This document shows, in pieces, positions 1 to 10,949 of a DNA stretch of 64,000 nucleotides (position 1 is the stretch's first letter; each line of letters begins with the position of its first letter). Position numbers and translations under genes: made by a program. The notes beneath the pieces are model-generated. The model ran no database searches. It saw nothing but the letters and a program-made list of their open reading frames with translations, and was not told where the DNA came from. The stretch is from Heloderma charlesbogerti. Taxonomy: Eukaryota; Chordata; Lepidosauria; Squamata; Helodermatidae. The stretch lies in assembly GCA_026122225.1 (NCBI GenBank), contig JANEZZ010000404.1, positions 1 to 64,000 of the forward strand. Direction: 5' to 3'.

Positions 1-2463
1 AGATCTGAAAAGGTGCCATTCACTGGCCAGACCGGCGTCGCCCCCTCTTCCATGGCAGCATGCCGGCTCACCCTATGTTACCCTCAGGCAGGGCCACTCG
101 CCCAAGACCAGCCCAGCGAGCTGTGCAGCTAGCAAGGAGTTGAAGCCTGGCCCCCCACCCCACCCAATTTCAGCCTACTGAACCACACAGGCTCCCACCT
201 GAGAGAACCAGTGCAGCCCAAGAGGAAGCCCAGAGGGACGCATCCGCAACAGGTCCTGGCAGGGCCGGCCCACGCCATTTTGTTGCCTGAGGTGATGGGC
301 AAGATGGCGCCCCCTCCTCATCCCATGTACAGAAGCCCCTGGGGCTGGGATAGTGTCCTCCAGGACACCTGAGGCAGCTGGCATGTTTAGAGGACCAAGG
401 ACAGGTCGTGTGGCCTGCACAGCTCTGCCCTCCCACAGAAGGAAACAGCCAGGGAGGAGGGCAGGCGGCACAGCCAGGAGACGGCCACTGCTCCCCACAG
501 CCACAGCCCCCTGAGGCAATCGCTTCACTCTGCCCAATGGCAGGGCCGGCCCCACACCTTGGATCTCCTTCCCTTGACTCCAAGTGGTGCATTCAAATGG
601 GCAGCGAAGGGCTGGCTTGCGGCTGCAGTGGCCCCTGCCCTGGACCTCCACAGCAGGAGGCTCTGCCAGAGATCCGGCTGCAGTGGGCTGCTCCTTTTTC
701 TCCTTTGGTGCTTGGAAGCGGCAGGGCGGGAAGTGTCATGAGGGAAGCACCGTGACTCCCCTTCTGGCCCAGAGGGTGGCGGCGGGACGGCGACTGGTCC
801 TCTGAACACAGGCAGAAGGAGCCATTGATGTCCCATTCAAGCAGCAGTGAGACTGGCCCGGGGCAAAAGTCTGTGGACATGCTGGGGGGGAATGCGCCAG
901 CCCCCGACCCACCGCGTAATGCCAGCTCTCATTCTGAGAGACCTGGAAGAGCAAGTGCAATGTGTGAGGGCAGTGAAGAGGGGGCATCCTTCCGTCTCTC
1001 ATGGCTCCAGCTGTCAGGGTTGCCTCTGAGCACAGGGAGTGGCACAGTAGCTCAGATTCTGAAGAAAAATTGCTAGGCGTGGGGGAGGAAGGTTCCCAGG
1101 CTTGTCCAGAGATGGAGACACAGACTCCTCAGGCTTCAAAAGCCCAGCTGGACGGAGAGAGCCTCTCTTCACACACCCCTGTGAGAGATAGCGAACAGGG
1201 AGAGGGGGGCTTGGAGAGCCTGGATTCTTAGATGCCAGGCACAGACGCAGGGCTGAGAGAGAGATGGCAGGGGTGGAGCTTAGATAGTCTGCCCAATTGG
1301 CCCAGTGTGAACAGCTGCACTTAGAGGCCTCATGAGAGAGAGGGAGATCCCACCCCACCCCTTAAGTTAGGATAGGAGCCCGCCTTTTCTTCAAACCGTG
1401 GACAACTTTCATAGCTTTGTTTTGAACGCCCTGAAGGCATTTCCTTTGTAGACTGTGAGTTACTGACAATTTGCACCTGTATGACCAATGAAGTAAGTGG
1501 ATTAAAAAGCCGTGGATTGAAGCCTTTTGTTTGTGGTTTGATTTGGCTTTTGAAGTTTTCAGCAGGGGCAAAGGGAAGCCTGACTCTGGCAGAGCCGTGC
1601 GGTGCTTGGCGCGCATCACGTTAGAGCCGAGCCTCAGGCCGCTCCGTCTTCCCCTCCAGCAGCTCTTGGCTGCTGCCTGCCTCCTTTCAGCCGGTTTGAG
1701 ACGGAAGGCAAAGGGGCAGAGCAGCAGCATGGCCCCCCCCCAGGCCCGCTTTCCCACCTCTGCCCCGCTGGAGCCGCTTCAGTGACCCGTCCGCTGACCC
1801 TCCCCTTCAGCCGCCCGCCCAGCCCCACCCTCCTCAGGATCCTCTACCATTGAAGTGCAGAGGGCACGCTCCTCGGGGAAGGCCCGCCCCGCCGGGCTCT
1901 ACGTTCCTCCGTGAAGCACCATGCACTGCTGAAAAGCATCATGATCCTGGCTGGCATTCTGAATGAGGACGCTGCCTTTCCACCAAATGGCGCCCAGGGC
2001 TGCTAACAACAACAAAAGTAAAACACAAAATAACAATGGGGAGAAAGCAACGTTAAAAAACAGGGCAGATAAAGCTCATCAATAAAAACAAGAAAACAAG
2101 CAGCCAATGGAAGAAGTGGCAGCAATTACAGCTGCCCTGAACAAAGCAGCTTCCCAGGCCAAAGATGTCTCTGCCTGCTGGCAGGTGGGGGTTAAAGTGC
2201 CCGAGCCTAACTCACAAGGAAATACAATTTGAAAGGGCCATGTACAAGAGCTGGGAGCCCTCAGTGCAAACTACATCACCAAGAAGAACTCCCCAGGGGC
2301 CTAGGTAGGAAGACCCCCATTCTCTCAGCCCCCCGTCCCCATCTGCAGTACCAGGGCATTGATACGGTCCCGCTTTACAGGGTTGTCTGAAGGAGCCCCC
2401 CTAAGGCCCCAATCCAGCCCTGTGGGGTTGCCCAGTTGGCCACGCATTCCTTTCCCGGCTCCC
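1..2463. other. No supported gene
   Basis: GC-rich, CpG-poor sequence with short open frames on all strands, none resembling a known family or showing coding conservation. A Ser/Glu-rich plus-strand frame at 1,001-1,231 resembles no domain I recognise. The A-rich stretch at 2,005-2,100 may be part of an old repeat. I see nothing else. Confidence 0.6.
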
Positions 2464-2641
2464 CTCCCCCGACCGCCAAAGAGGGGACAGCCGAGGATGA
2501 GGTGGCTAGACAGCACCACCAATGCAATGAAGATGGACTTGAGCGCGCTCCGGGAGAGAGCACAGGACAGGAGGGCCTGGCGTGCTGTGGTCCGCGGGGC
2601 AAAGGAGAGTCGGACACGACTGAGCGACTGAGCAACAACAA
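2464..2641 (+). mobile_element. BovB LINE, short 3-prime fragment
   Basis: The plus strand translates to the C-terminal end of BovB ORF2 (GQPRMRWLDS, then LRERAQDRRAWRA and KESRTRLSD) and ends in an AAC-rich tail, as BovB copies do. It is the same tail seen inverted at 18,401. Only about 180 bp remain, a typical 5-prime-truncated insertion. Confidence 0.9.
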
Positions 2642-5039
2642 AAGGTCACAGTGTGTCTCCAAAGGCCCAGTTATTAGCAGGAAGAGCTTTCAGCTATACG
2701 AGGCTGGCTTTTGGCCCCACCCCTTTTCCATAGGCCCCATCCACCACTGGAAGTGGCCCCTGAGATGGAATTTGGCCCTTGGGATGGAAGAGGTTCCCCG
2801 CCCCTGATCTGAACCCTCAAGGATGCTGTGGCTGCCACCCTCTGACCTCGGGGAGGGGGTCCCAGGGCCAGGAGAGATGGGATCTCCTCCCGTGAGAGGA
2901 GGAAGGAGGCTGCCTTTGGAGGAATCTGACCTTGAATGCCCCCCCCCCCGCCCGCCAGACCCGGCCTCTCTGACCTTGGAGCTCTGATGCTGATGGAGGC
3001 AGGGGAGGCGTGTTGTGGGGAGGGTTGCAAGAGGCTTTGCATCCTCTTTGTACGGCAGTCACGGAACTTTCTCGGGGACTGTGTTTGTTGTGGGGATCTT
3101 GCACTTGTCAAGCAGGAAAAATTATTTATTTTGTGCACAGAAACGCGGCACCTCTGCCTTGGCAACCGTAGTTTGGATTCTGGCTGCACAGGTGGTGCTC
3201 TGCAGGTGTTGTTTGTGTTCGATCATGACCAAGCCCTTCCTGATCCATCACTGGCTCAAACAAGCCGTACCGTTTCGTGAAATATGGTCCCCAGACAGGT
3301 TGCACTGGGAAGGAGGTGGTTCCAATCAAACAGCGACGACGACAACCTGGAACAGGCAGGGAGGGAAGAAAACTCGGCTGGCCTTGGCCCGGCCAGCGCT
3401 GGCCCAGCAGTGCTCAGGATGAGACCATTTGCCTGCCTTTGTATCTCCCACCGTGGTCCTTACGGTGAAAGCGAGAGACCGCCCCCTCCTGCAGTGCCCG
3501 CTCATGCGCCACGGCCCGGCTGGCTGGCAGGCAAAGAGGACGAGGCGGCTGGACCTCTGCCACTCTCCAAGTGAGGCCGAGCAGCCAAATGCCCAAGGGC
3601 CAGCCTGGAGTGTCCTCCGGCATGGCACCCACTCAAACTCCGCCGCATGAGGCTCTGAACTGGAGCTGTGGTGCCGCGTGGGGGGAGTGCTGCGGAGCGC
3701 TGCCCCCGTGGCCTGCTTTCCCTGTCAAAGCCCTCCCCCTCCCCACTGCTTTTCTCACCGTGGGGGAAGGAGCCATGGACCCAGCCTGTGGGGGGAGAGC
3801 TGGGCGCCCCTTCCTGCCAGGCCGTTGTCTCAGGCACTGGCCCAGCTCCAAGAGCCTGGTTCTGGCACAGGCAGGCTGAGGTCCAGAGTGCCAGCACAGA
3901 AGCTGCGGCCAAAGAAAGGCCAGGGGTCACATACAGGAGCAGGCGGGTGAAGGGGAGATCCTGGGCGCCCTGCTCGGTGGGATGAGCTGGTCAGAGGAAG
4001 GACCATGCCTGGCGCGGCAGCATGTGGAGCCAGCCAGGCCCCGGCTGGTTCCGCAGGCCACCGGCTCCAGCTGGGCAGAGGAGCCGCAGAACTTTCTCTG
4101 GCCATGGCATGGGGGTGGCGCAGCACAGGGAAGTTGAGGCCCCCACTCCCTCGGCCTCCAAACTCAGCCGCCTGGTGGAGGAGGGTGCCAGGCGCCAGGG
4201 CCCTCATTCCCCAGTGCCTGGTGCAAGTCCCCAAGCACCGTATGCCCTGCTCTGATCCAGTTCAGAGCACGCCAGCCACACAGGCGCCTTAAGGCAGGAG
4301 CAGCGCCTGTCCCGAGGCCCCCTGCCTCCCCCCACGTCCCCTCCAGCTGGCGACAAGTCAGAGGCAGCCCCTGGCTCAGCTGGGAAGGGGCAGACATGTC
4401 CTCCCACCGCCATTTGCCTTCTTCCACGTGGCCCTTGCCTACTTCGGATGTCCCAGCCCTCAGCCCAAGGGAAGGGCTTTGGCACAGGCGGCGGAAATCC
4501 CAGCACAACATACGGAGAGCTCCAAAAGACATTTGCGATTGCTTGCAGGACCGACGCCAGTTCCATAGCATCAGTGTGGCGCCCTCTGTGTTCGCAAAGA
4601 TGGCAACGAGGCTTGTTATAGGAAGACGGCACCAGCTGAACAGCCCTCTGTGTAAAGACAACAGCCAAACCATCTGGAGCTATCCAGAGCATGTGGCTGA
4701 GCCATCTGGCAACCCACAGCTAATCCCAGAAGCCACCCACACCCTGAGAGGGTGCTTCCTATTTTTAGGTCTCATTCACATTAAGTTGTGCTTGGATCCC
4801 TTTTCTTTTTCTGCCTCCAGTCAAGGAACCTGCGTGTGGGCCCACCCCAATCCAGACACGATCTACCACGATGTGGTACCACTACTGCCACTACCACTGC
4901 CATGGTCGGGATCAGGGCCGGGACGAGACATTCCTCTGCCTGAGGAAGGAGGACATGCCGCCACGGCCCTCTCTCCCTCTTCCCCTCCCCATATTGCCGC
5001 CATCGTCATCGTGCCGTTGTCTCTCTGCTGGCCCCCGCC
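2642..5039. other. No supported gene
   Basis: GC-rich noncoding sequence. The longest frame (4,396-5,316, plus) has no recognisable domain and runs into the hairpin array that follows, so I do not call it a gene. Confidence 0.55.
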
Positions 5040-5580
5040 CCGCAATGCCTTGCTCCAAGAGCTCCTCAGAGCACTGTGGTGCCCCTGGAGACCACCTGAA
5101 CCATGGCGTCACAGGCAATCTCCAGGGCCACCTCACCCACAATGCCTTGCTCTGAGGAACAACCCCTCAGAGCAAGGCATTGGGGCCTGGTGGACTCTCT
5201 GGAGAGCCACGCCATTCATTTTCCCACTGTCGCATTTGCTGCAGCACAAAAGCAGCCAGTGGGGCTCCCAGAGAGCCCGCCTGCCCAGCACCTCGCTCCG
5301 AGGACCCTCAGTGTGAGGCATCAGGTGGGTGGCCAGACTGCTGCTCCAGAGAGCAGCGCCAGCTGCGGCGCTGGACACAGCTCTCCATAGTGCCAGCTGG
5401 GCAGACTGGCACCTTGCTCTGAGAGCCTTCTGAGCAAGGCGCTGTCCCGCCATTTTGGAGAGCTGCACTGGACCATCTCCTGGCAGAGAATTGGGCGCTG
5501 CAGGACAGCAGCCAGCGGGGCTCTCTAGGGCGCCTGCCCGGCCTGGGGAGTCCTCTGAGGAGTCCTCAAAGCGAGGCGTC
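5040..5580. repeat. Degenerate array of hairpin units
   Basis: Five related imperfect palindromes recur about every 100-150 bp, near 5,044, 5,140, 5,290, 5,411 and 5,539. Each resembles CCTTGCTCTGAGG followed by its inverse. The unit at 5,140-5,182 is a perfect 18-bp stem with a 7-nt loop. The spacers share motifs such as CTCTCTGGAGAGC and GGGGCTCTC. I do not recognise the family; it may be a decayed minisatellite or the interior of a DNA transposon. Confidence 0.6.
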
Positions 5581-6724
5581 AGGCTGAGGACGGTGGTTGC
5601 GGCAGTCGCAGAGATGGGCAGCCTTGTCTGTGGCAGCGGCGCCATGGGTGTCGTCTGCCACCTGAGGTGGGGGATTCACCCTGCCTCGTGGAAAGGCCAC
5701 CCCTGGCTGGGGCTAGAGATGTACGATGTCTAGAAAGCTGGAGGCCTGGGGGGGAAATGGGGGGTCCCAATTCAGGGGGGTTAAATATATGTTGGCAATA
5801 TTCAGGGCCAAATGTGGCATGACACTGGAGAGCAGGGAGCACGGTTCCCCAATGTTGTCTTCACTTAACAGCAGCCGGCTGCAGGGCTGCAAGCTGATGG
5901 GGATGGTGGCGCTGGGTCAAACGCTTTCTGCCATGCGACGTTCTGCCCCGTCCTGTTTCTCATCTTCTGTTTGCCCTGTGCAAGAAACAGACAGGCACCG
6001 ACATGGAGTCCCATCCCCTGTTGTGGTTGGGGTGGGAGCGGCCGTCATGTAGGGCTCAGCATTGATTTCCATGGGAGTCTTTCAGCTTCTGCCATCTCCT
6101 TTGCCAGAGGAACAGTAGGCTGTCATCGGGAGAAGGACAGGCCTCTCTGAGCATGCGCGTGATCCCTGGCACTGCCAGGTTTGAAGGGGCTCCGCGCGAG
6201 GCGGCCTCGTGGGGCCTCGGCCCGGCTGCTCAGCATTCCGCTCTGCGCGCCACCCCAGCTGCTCCGCAGCTGCACCACTGCCTCCCCCCGTTGCCACCCT
6301 TTTCCCCTCCCGCCATCCCCCTGGGCGTTCTCCTCCCCACCCTCCTTTGCCGTCTTTCTTAAACACGTGGCTGAGCACTCATGCTGCACAGCAAAGTGCC
6401 TCATGCAGAGGCTACAGACCCCTGGGCCAACGCAGGAGGCAGGCATGGGCCGGAGCCCTGGCGGCAGACACTTTGTTGCACAGTGCGCCCACTCCTGACA
6501 ATATTTTTTAACATGTGTGTGTGTGTGGGGGGATGTTGTGCCAACTCTGTCAGCCCTGCCACGAAGCTGCCCATGCTGGGTGCTGATGCTGCACACGTGT
6601 TTTCCACCACACGCTCCCCGCATCATCTGCCAGCACCATCTCCCTGGAGGTTGTTTGCGGGGGAGCTGGGCTGCAGGGCCCGGCCTTTGGGCCCCAGAGT
6701 CCAGTCCTAGCAGAGTCACTGCAT
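5581..6724. other. No supported gene
   Basis: Noncoding sequence with a short TG repeat at about 6,516-6,528. Nothing else recognised. Confidence 0.55.
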
Positions 6725-8605
6725 GTGATTCTGATGAAGCCCCATTTCTTCCCTGTTGCACCTTTAGATCCATCCATTTCCCCCCATTCTCCGGTGCTGA
6801 TGTGTGAACATCACATTTACTCTTGTAACACCTATGCTAATTTATGGCAGAGAAATTTGGGGCTTTGCAGATCTTATGAAAATGTAAAGTGTTTTTTGTG
6901 TCTGATTTGGGGGGTTCCTAAATCTACCCCAGCATATTTAATTAAAGCTGAATTGGGTATCAAAAAGAACTCTGGATTTATATATGTAAGGATGGTAAAT
7001 TTATGGTGCAGAAAAAGTAATTTAACAGAAGAAAGACTTCCTAAGATCTGTTTGGAGGAACAGAGATTATTTCTGTATGGAAAGTTTGGGTTGCACACAC
7101 ACCCACATCCCATTTTGGATTCTCTGGCCAGGCACTAAATCCAAGGCTGAAAGCTGGCAGCAATATTTTTAAACAAAGAGTGCTTGATGTAGGAGCGCAA
7201 ACTGACATAACTGCTCTTCCATCACCAGAAACAGCAAAATGGTTTGCTAGTACAAAACAACTGCATCAATATGAGAAATATCTGTCAGTTCCTATGAAAA
7301 TGGAATATCAGAAAGCTTTTACACATCTAAGGATGAACAAATGGATGCTAGGGTGAAATGGGGGAGATTTCATGGTATCCCAGTAGCAGATCCTTAAGAT
7401 GTCTGACTTGGCCTCGGTGACACATGCCTTAGTTACATCCTATTTGGATTACTGCAACGTGCTCTACGTGGGGCTGCCTCAGAAGAGTGTTTGGAAACTT
7501 CAGCTGGTCCAAAGAGTTGCTGCCAGACTGCTGACTGGGGCTGGTTATAGGGAGCATACCACTCCCCTGCTAAAACTGCTTCACTGGCTCCCAGTCTGTT
7601 TCTGGGCACAATCCAAAGTGCTGGTCATGTCCTATAAAGCCCTATATGGCTCAGGTCCGGGTTATCTGAAAGACTGTATTCTCCCCTATGAGCCTGCTCA
7701 TGCCCTGAGATCTTCAGGGGAAGCCCTTCTCGCCGTTCTGCCACCACCACCACAGGCACGCCTGGTGGGAATGTGGGAGAAGGCCTCGGTGGCTGCCCCA
7801 AGGCTCCAGAACTCCCTTCCCAGGGAGGCGAGAGTGGCACCCTCCTTGATATGCTTTTGTAAGCATGTAAAAACTTTTTTGTTCCAGCAGGTCTTTGGGG
7901 ATAGCTAGTCTGGAGCTGTGAAAATATGATGTATGGATCCTATTTTTCTTGTTGTCTTTTAATGTTTTGGTATTTTTACAATTTCAATACTGATTATGTA
8001 ATTATATTTTTAACTTTTGTACACTTGTATTTCTATTTCTAGGTTTTAATTGTATAAGTTTTAATGTTGTTAAGCCACCTTGAGTCCCAGTATTGGGGAA
8101 AAGGCGGGATATAAATATAATAATAATAATAATAATAATGGTTGTGTGTTTGTGGAGAACCAGTCCTAGAGGACTTGGCTCATTATGTACTTGAGTGTCA
8201 ATTATATAGAGACATAAGAGAAAGTTATTTAGAGCCTCTTCCAAAGAAAGTGAAATACAGGGGTATAAAGGAGAAACTGAGTGATTTATTACATGCAGCC
8301 AATCCATATGTGAGGCAGACGGCCGCAGTATTTGCAGTGAAAGCCACTAGATGTAGAGCACAGTTTTTGGATACCATCGTTGTGAAGTGTTGCAAAGGTT
8401 CAGAGAAATGAATGTAAGGTGACTTGCATGATATTAAAGGTTCCTGTATGCTATATTATTGTTGCATATCCACCCTATTTTGACCTTAGTAAAGGCTTGA
8501 TATGTATCTTATAGCTTAGTTGTTTTAACTGTATATGCAATTTTTGACACTGGGTTTTACGCCTTACATTTGTATCTCCTGCAATGATCTTTGGGTGGAG
8601 CAATA
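6725..8605 (+). mobile_element. Non-LTR retrotransposon 3-prime region, interrupted by L2
   Basis: Two segments (6,725-7,390 and 8,141-8,605) appear to be one old LINE split by the L2 copy between them. The first translates to a C-terminal ORF2-like stretch with LGIKKNSGFIYVRMVNLW. The second begins with a zinc-knuckle-like motif, C-x-C-G then H-x-V-L-E-C, as found at the C-terminus of many LINE ORF2 proteins. A possible AATAAA lies near 8,601. I cannot assign the clade. Confidence 0.6.
7395..8140 (+). mobile_element. L2-clade LINE, 3-prime end
   Basis: An open frame at 7,399-7,908 encodes the end of L2 ORF2 (TSYLDYCNVLYVGLP, then LLKLLHWLPV and FCKHVKTFLF). It is followed by the L2 3-prime UTR with the signature GCCACCTTGAGTCCCAGTAT and a terminal AAT microsatellite. 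The copy is 5-prime truncated and nested in an older LINE. Confidence 0.9.
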
Positions 8606-10267
8606 AACGTGCGGCTTCCTTGCATTCATGCTGGTGTAGATCCTGTCACTGCAGTGGTGGTGCCACACCGGCACTGGCACGTCTGCAAGCACAGTGGGGA
8701 GATGCCAGCCGGGGCCTGATGGGAAGGGCCGGCCTCAAGGGCAGGCCTGGTCGGACGCCTGCCGAGGCCCCCCACCAGCAGGGCCCCACTGACAAGAGCC
8801 CCGGAGTGGCTCCCCCTCTTCCCCATGGCGACCTGCTTCTTCCCTGCCTCTCGCTCTGGCCCAGGCAACCGTGATGCTGGGAAGTGGGAGCAGCGGATGC
8901 TGCAGCAGCCATGAGGAGGAGGAGGAGCAGCCAGAGCGGCAGGGGACCGTGGCAGTCAGGAGGGAGACTCCTGGAGGGAGGGAGGGAGGGAGGGGCCCAT
9001 GGGGGGCACCTCGCCCAAGGGCCCTCCGAGGGCCGGAGCTGGCCTGGCTGGGAGAGCAGCGCCATTGCGACGTGGGGGCGACATTGCGCAGTGCTTCCCA
9101 TTGGACTCCAGGGAGGCAGCGCAAGTCCTCAGTCCGTGTTTGCCATCTGCAGCAGCCTCAGCTGTGGGCGCACAAGCTGGACGTTATATCCAGACAAAGA
9201 TGGCAGCACTCACGGCTGGGGCTGAGGCTGACCTGGGTGTAGACGCTCAGCCTGCCCTGGTCCGGCAGGGGCTGGCTGCACGCTCTGCTGAAGGGGCAGT
9301 GTCACAGTGGGGCGGCCCGGGTCTGGAGTTGGGCAGGAGTGCTGCTTGCCAGTTTGGAAGCGGGAATGCTTTTCTCATGAGATCGGACCAGGCTGCAGCC
9401 CTACATGTCTTGGTAACCTCCAGCATATCGCGCACAGCCATTTTTTAAGAGCAAAAAGGCTCAGAAAACAAATGTCCTCATAGTGTAATCAAGAAGTAGC
9501 AAGAAATAACTGAATGCATTTGTATATTCAGTTACACTCCGTAATGCTATTGAAGAGTTCGCTGTTATTTCATCATCGTCCCCAGCAATAGTAACCCTAA
9601 GTAGATAAAATTCACCCTCTGTTTATTTAGTAGATTTCTATCCTGCTCCTTCCCATTAAATAATATAGCCTTGAAAATTCTGGCATAACTCAGGTTTATT
9701 TCTCTAATCAGAATCCATGTCTGAAAGATCCATAGCTTCTGATTCTGAACATTAATGGACTTCAGAAAATGGAAGGTTTGCATGAATTGAAACAAACTTC
9801 TCACCTTTTTTCACATGTTAGCGTCTGCCTTGATCTTCAAGTATTGTGAGTTTATTTAACTTATTTCAGAAGATGGAGAGAAACCAAGGTAAGTGAGGGG
9901 GCTTCCAGATGAGGCTTTCCTCACACCATTGCCCTGCCTCATTCACAGATTTTTAAGGGGGGGATGTTTCCAGACAACAACATCTTCCACTCATAGCCCT
10001 CCCATGTTTTCCCACCACTCCTTCCATCTTTCTCCTTAGCATGGAAAATCCGTTAAGGGAAAGCAGACCGAATTGCTGCCCAAGGCCTTCGGGTTGCTAG
10101 CGCTAGGAACTGTCCATCCGGAAGCACCCAAGAAGCAAGCGCTGTCTGAGGCTGTGCTATGCAAAGCTGCCCTCCCACACACACCCCATCAGCTTGTGCA
10201 GGTGCCCTCAGCGCGGGAGACTCCCCAACCACATTCTCGAATACCTACAGATGTTCTGTATTCCGAT
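8606..10267. other. No supported gene
   Basis: A GC-rich block (8,640-9,300) with a GGGA run near 8,976-8,996, then AT-rich sequence (9,460-9,840) that may be an old repeat. No coding evidence. Confidence 0.5.
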
Positions 10268-10273
10268 TCCAGG

Positions 10274-10911
10274 TACTTGAGGATGAGACTGGAGGGCAGC
10301 CTGCAGAGGAAGAATTACAGGGGAACCTGCATGAGAGTGAGCAAGAGGCTGAAGGTCAGCCAAACAGAGGCGATGAAACCCAGGCCTACAAGAAGAAGAA
10401 GAGAAGAGTGGTAGTAGTGGGAGACTCCTTGCTGCGTGGGATCAAGACCCAAGTATGTCGCGAAGACCCATGGACTCGCCAGGTATGTTGTCTCCCGGGA
10501 GGACAGATTAGAGATGTGACTGAAGGGTTGCCTGCACTCATAAAGCCCACTGACAGGTATCCCTTTCTTCTCATCCAGGTGGGAACAAATGATACCGCCA
10601 AGCGGAGCTACAAAGAAATCACGTCAGACTTTGAAGCTCTGGGAAGGAAACTCAAGAACTTTGGGGCCCAGATAGTTTTCTCATCCATCCTTCCAGGAGT
10701 TAGAAGAGGGATAGAAAGGGAAAGAAAAATACTCCGGGTGAACGACTGGCTACGAAGGTGGTGCAGACGAGAGAGATTTGGATTCTGGGACCATGGGCTA
10801 TACTTCCTGGAAGATGGGCTGTTGGCAAGGGACGGGTTGCACCTCACAAAGGATGGGAAGGATGTGTTTGGCCACAGCATGAAGAGCTTCATCAGGAGGG
10901 CTTTAAACTGA
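10274..10911 (+). pseudogene. CR1 ORF1, esterase (SGNH hydrolase) domain
   Basis: CR1 ORF1 proteins accompany the retrotransposon RNA, and many carry an SGNH-type esterase domain whose role in mobility is unclear. The frame is open from at least 10,159 to the TGA at 10,909-10,911, but only the part after 10,274 is CR1. The expected SGNH blocks are present: GDSLL (block I serine) near the start, QVGTNDTA (block III) in the middle and DGLHLT (block V histidine region) near the end. The N-terminal coiled coil is missing through 5-prime truncation and the first ATG lies in flanking DNA, so this is a remnant of a retrotransposon gene, not a host gene. ORF2 begins about 40 bp downstream, the usual CR1 spacing. 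Confidence 0.85.
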
Positions 10912-10949
10912 ATCCTGCGGGGAAGGGAGATGTAAAGTTGGGGGTAACA

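Noticed and set aside
4396..5316. 306-codon plus-strand frame
   Set aside because: No recognisable domain, begins in unremarkable GC-rich DNA and ends in the hairpin array; no splice or codon-use support.
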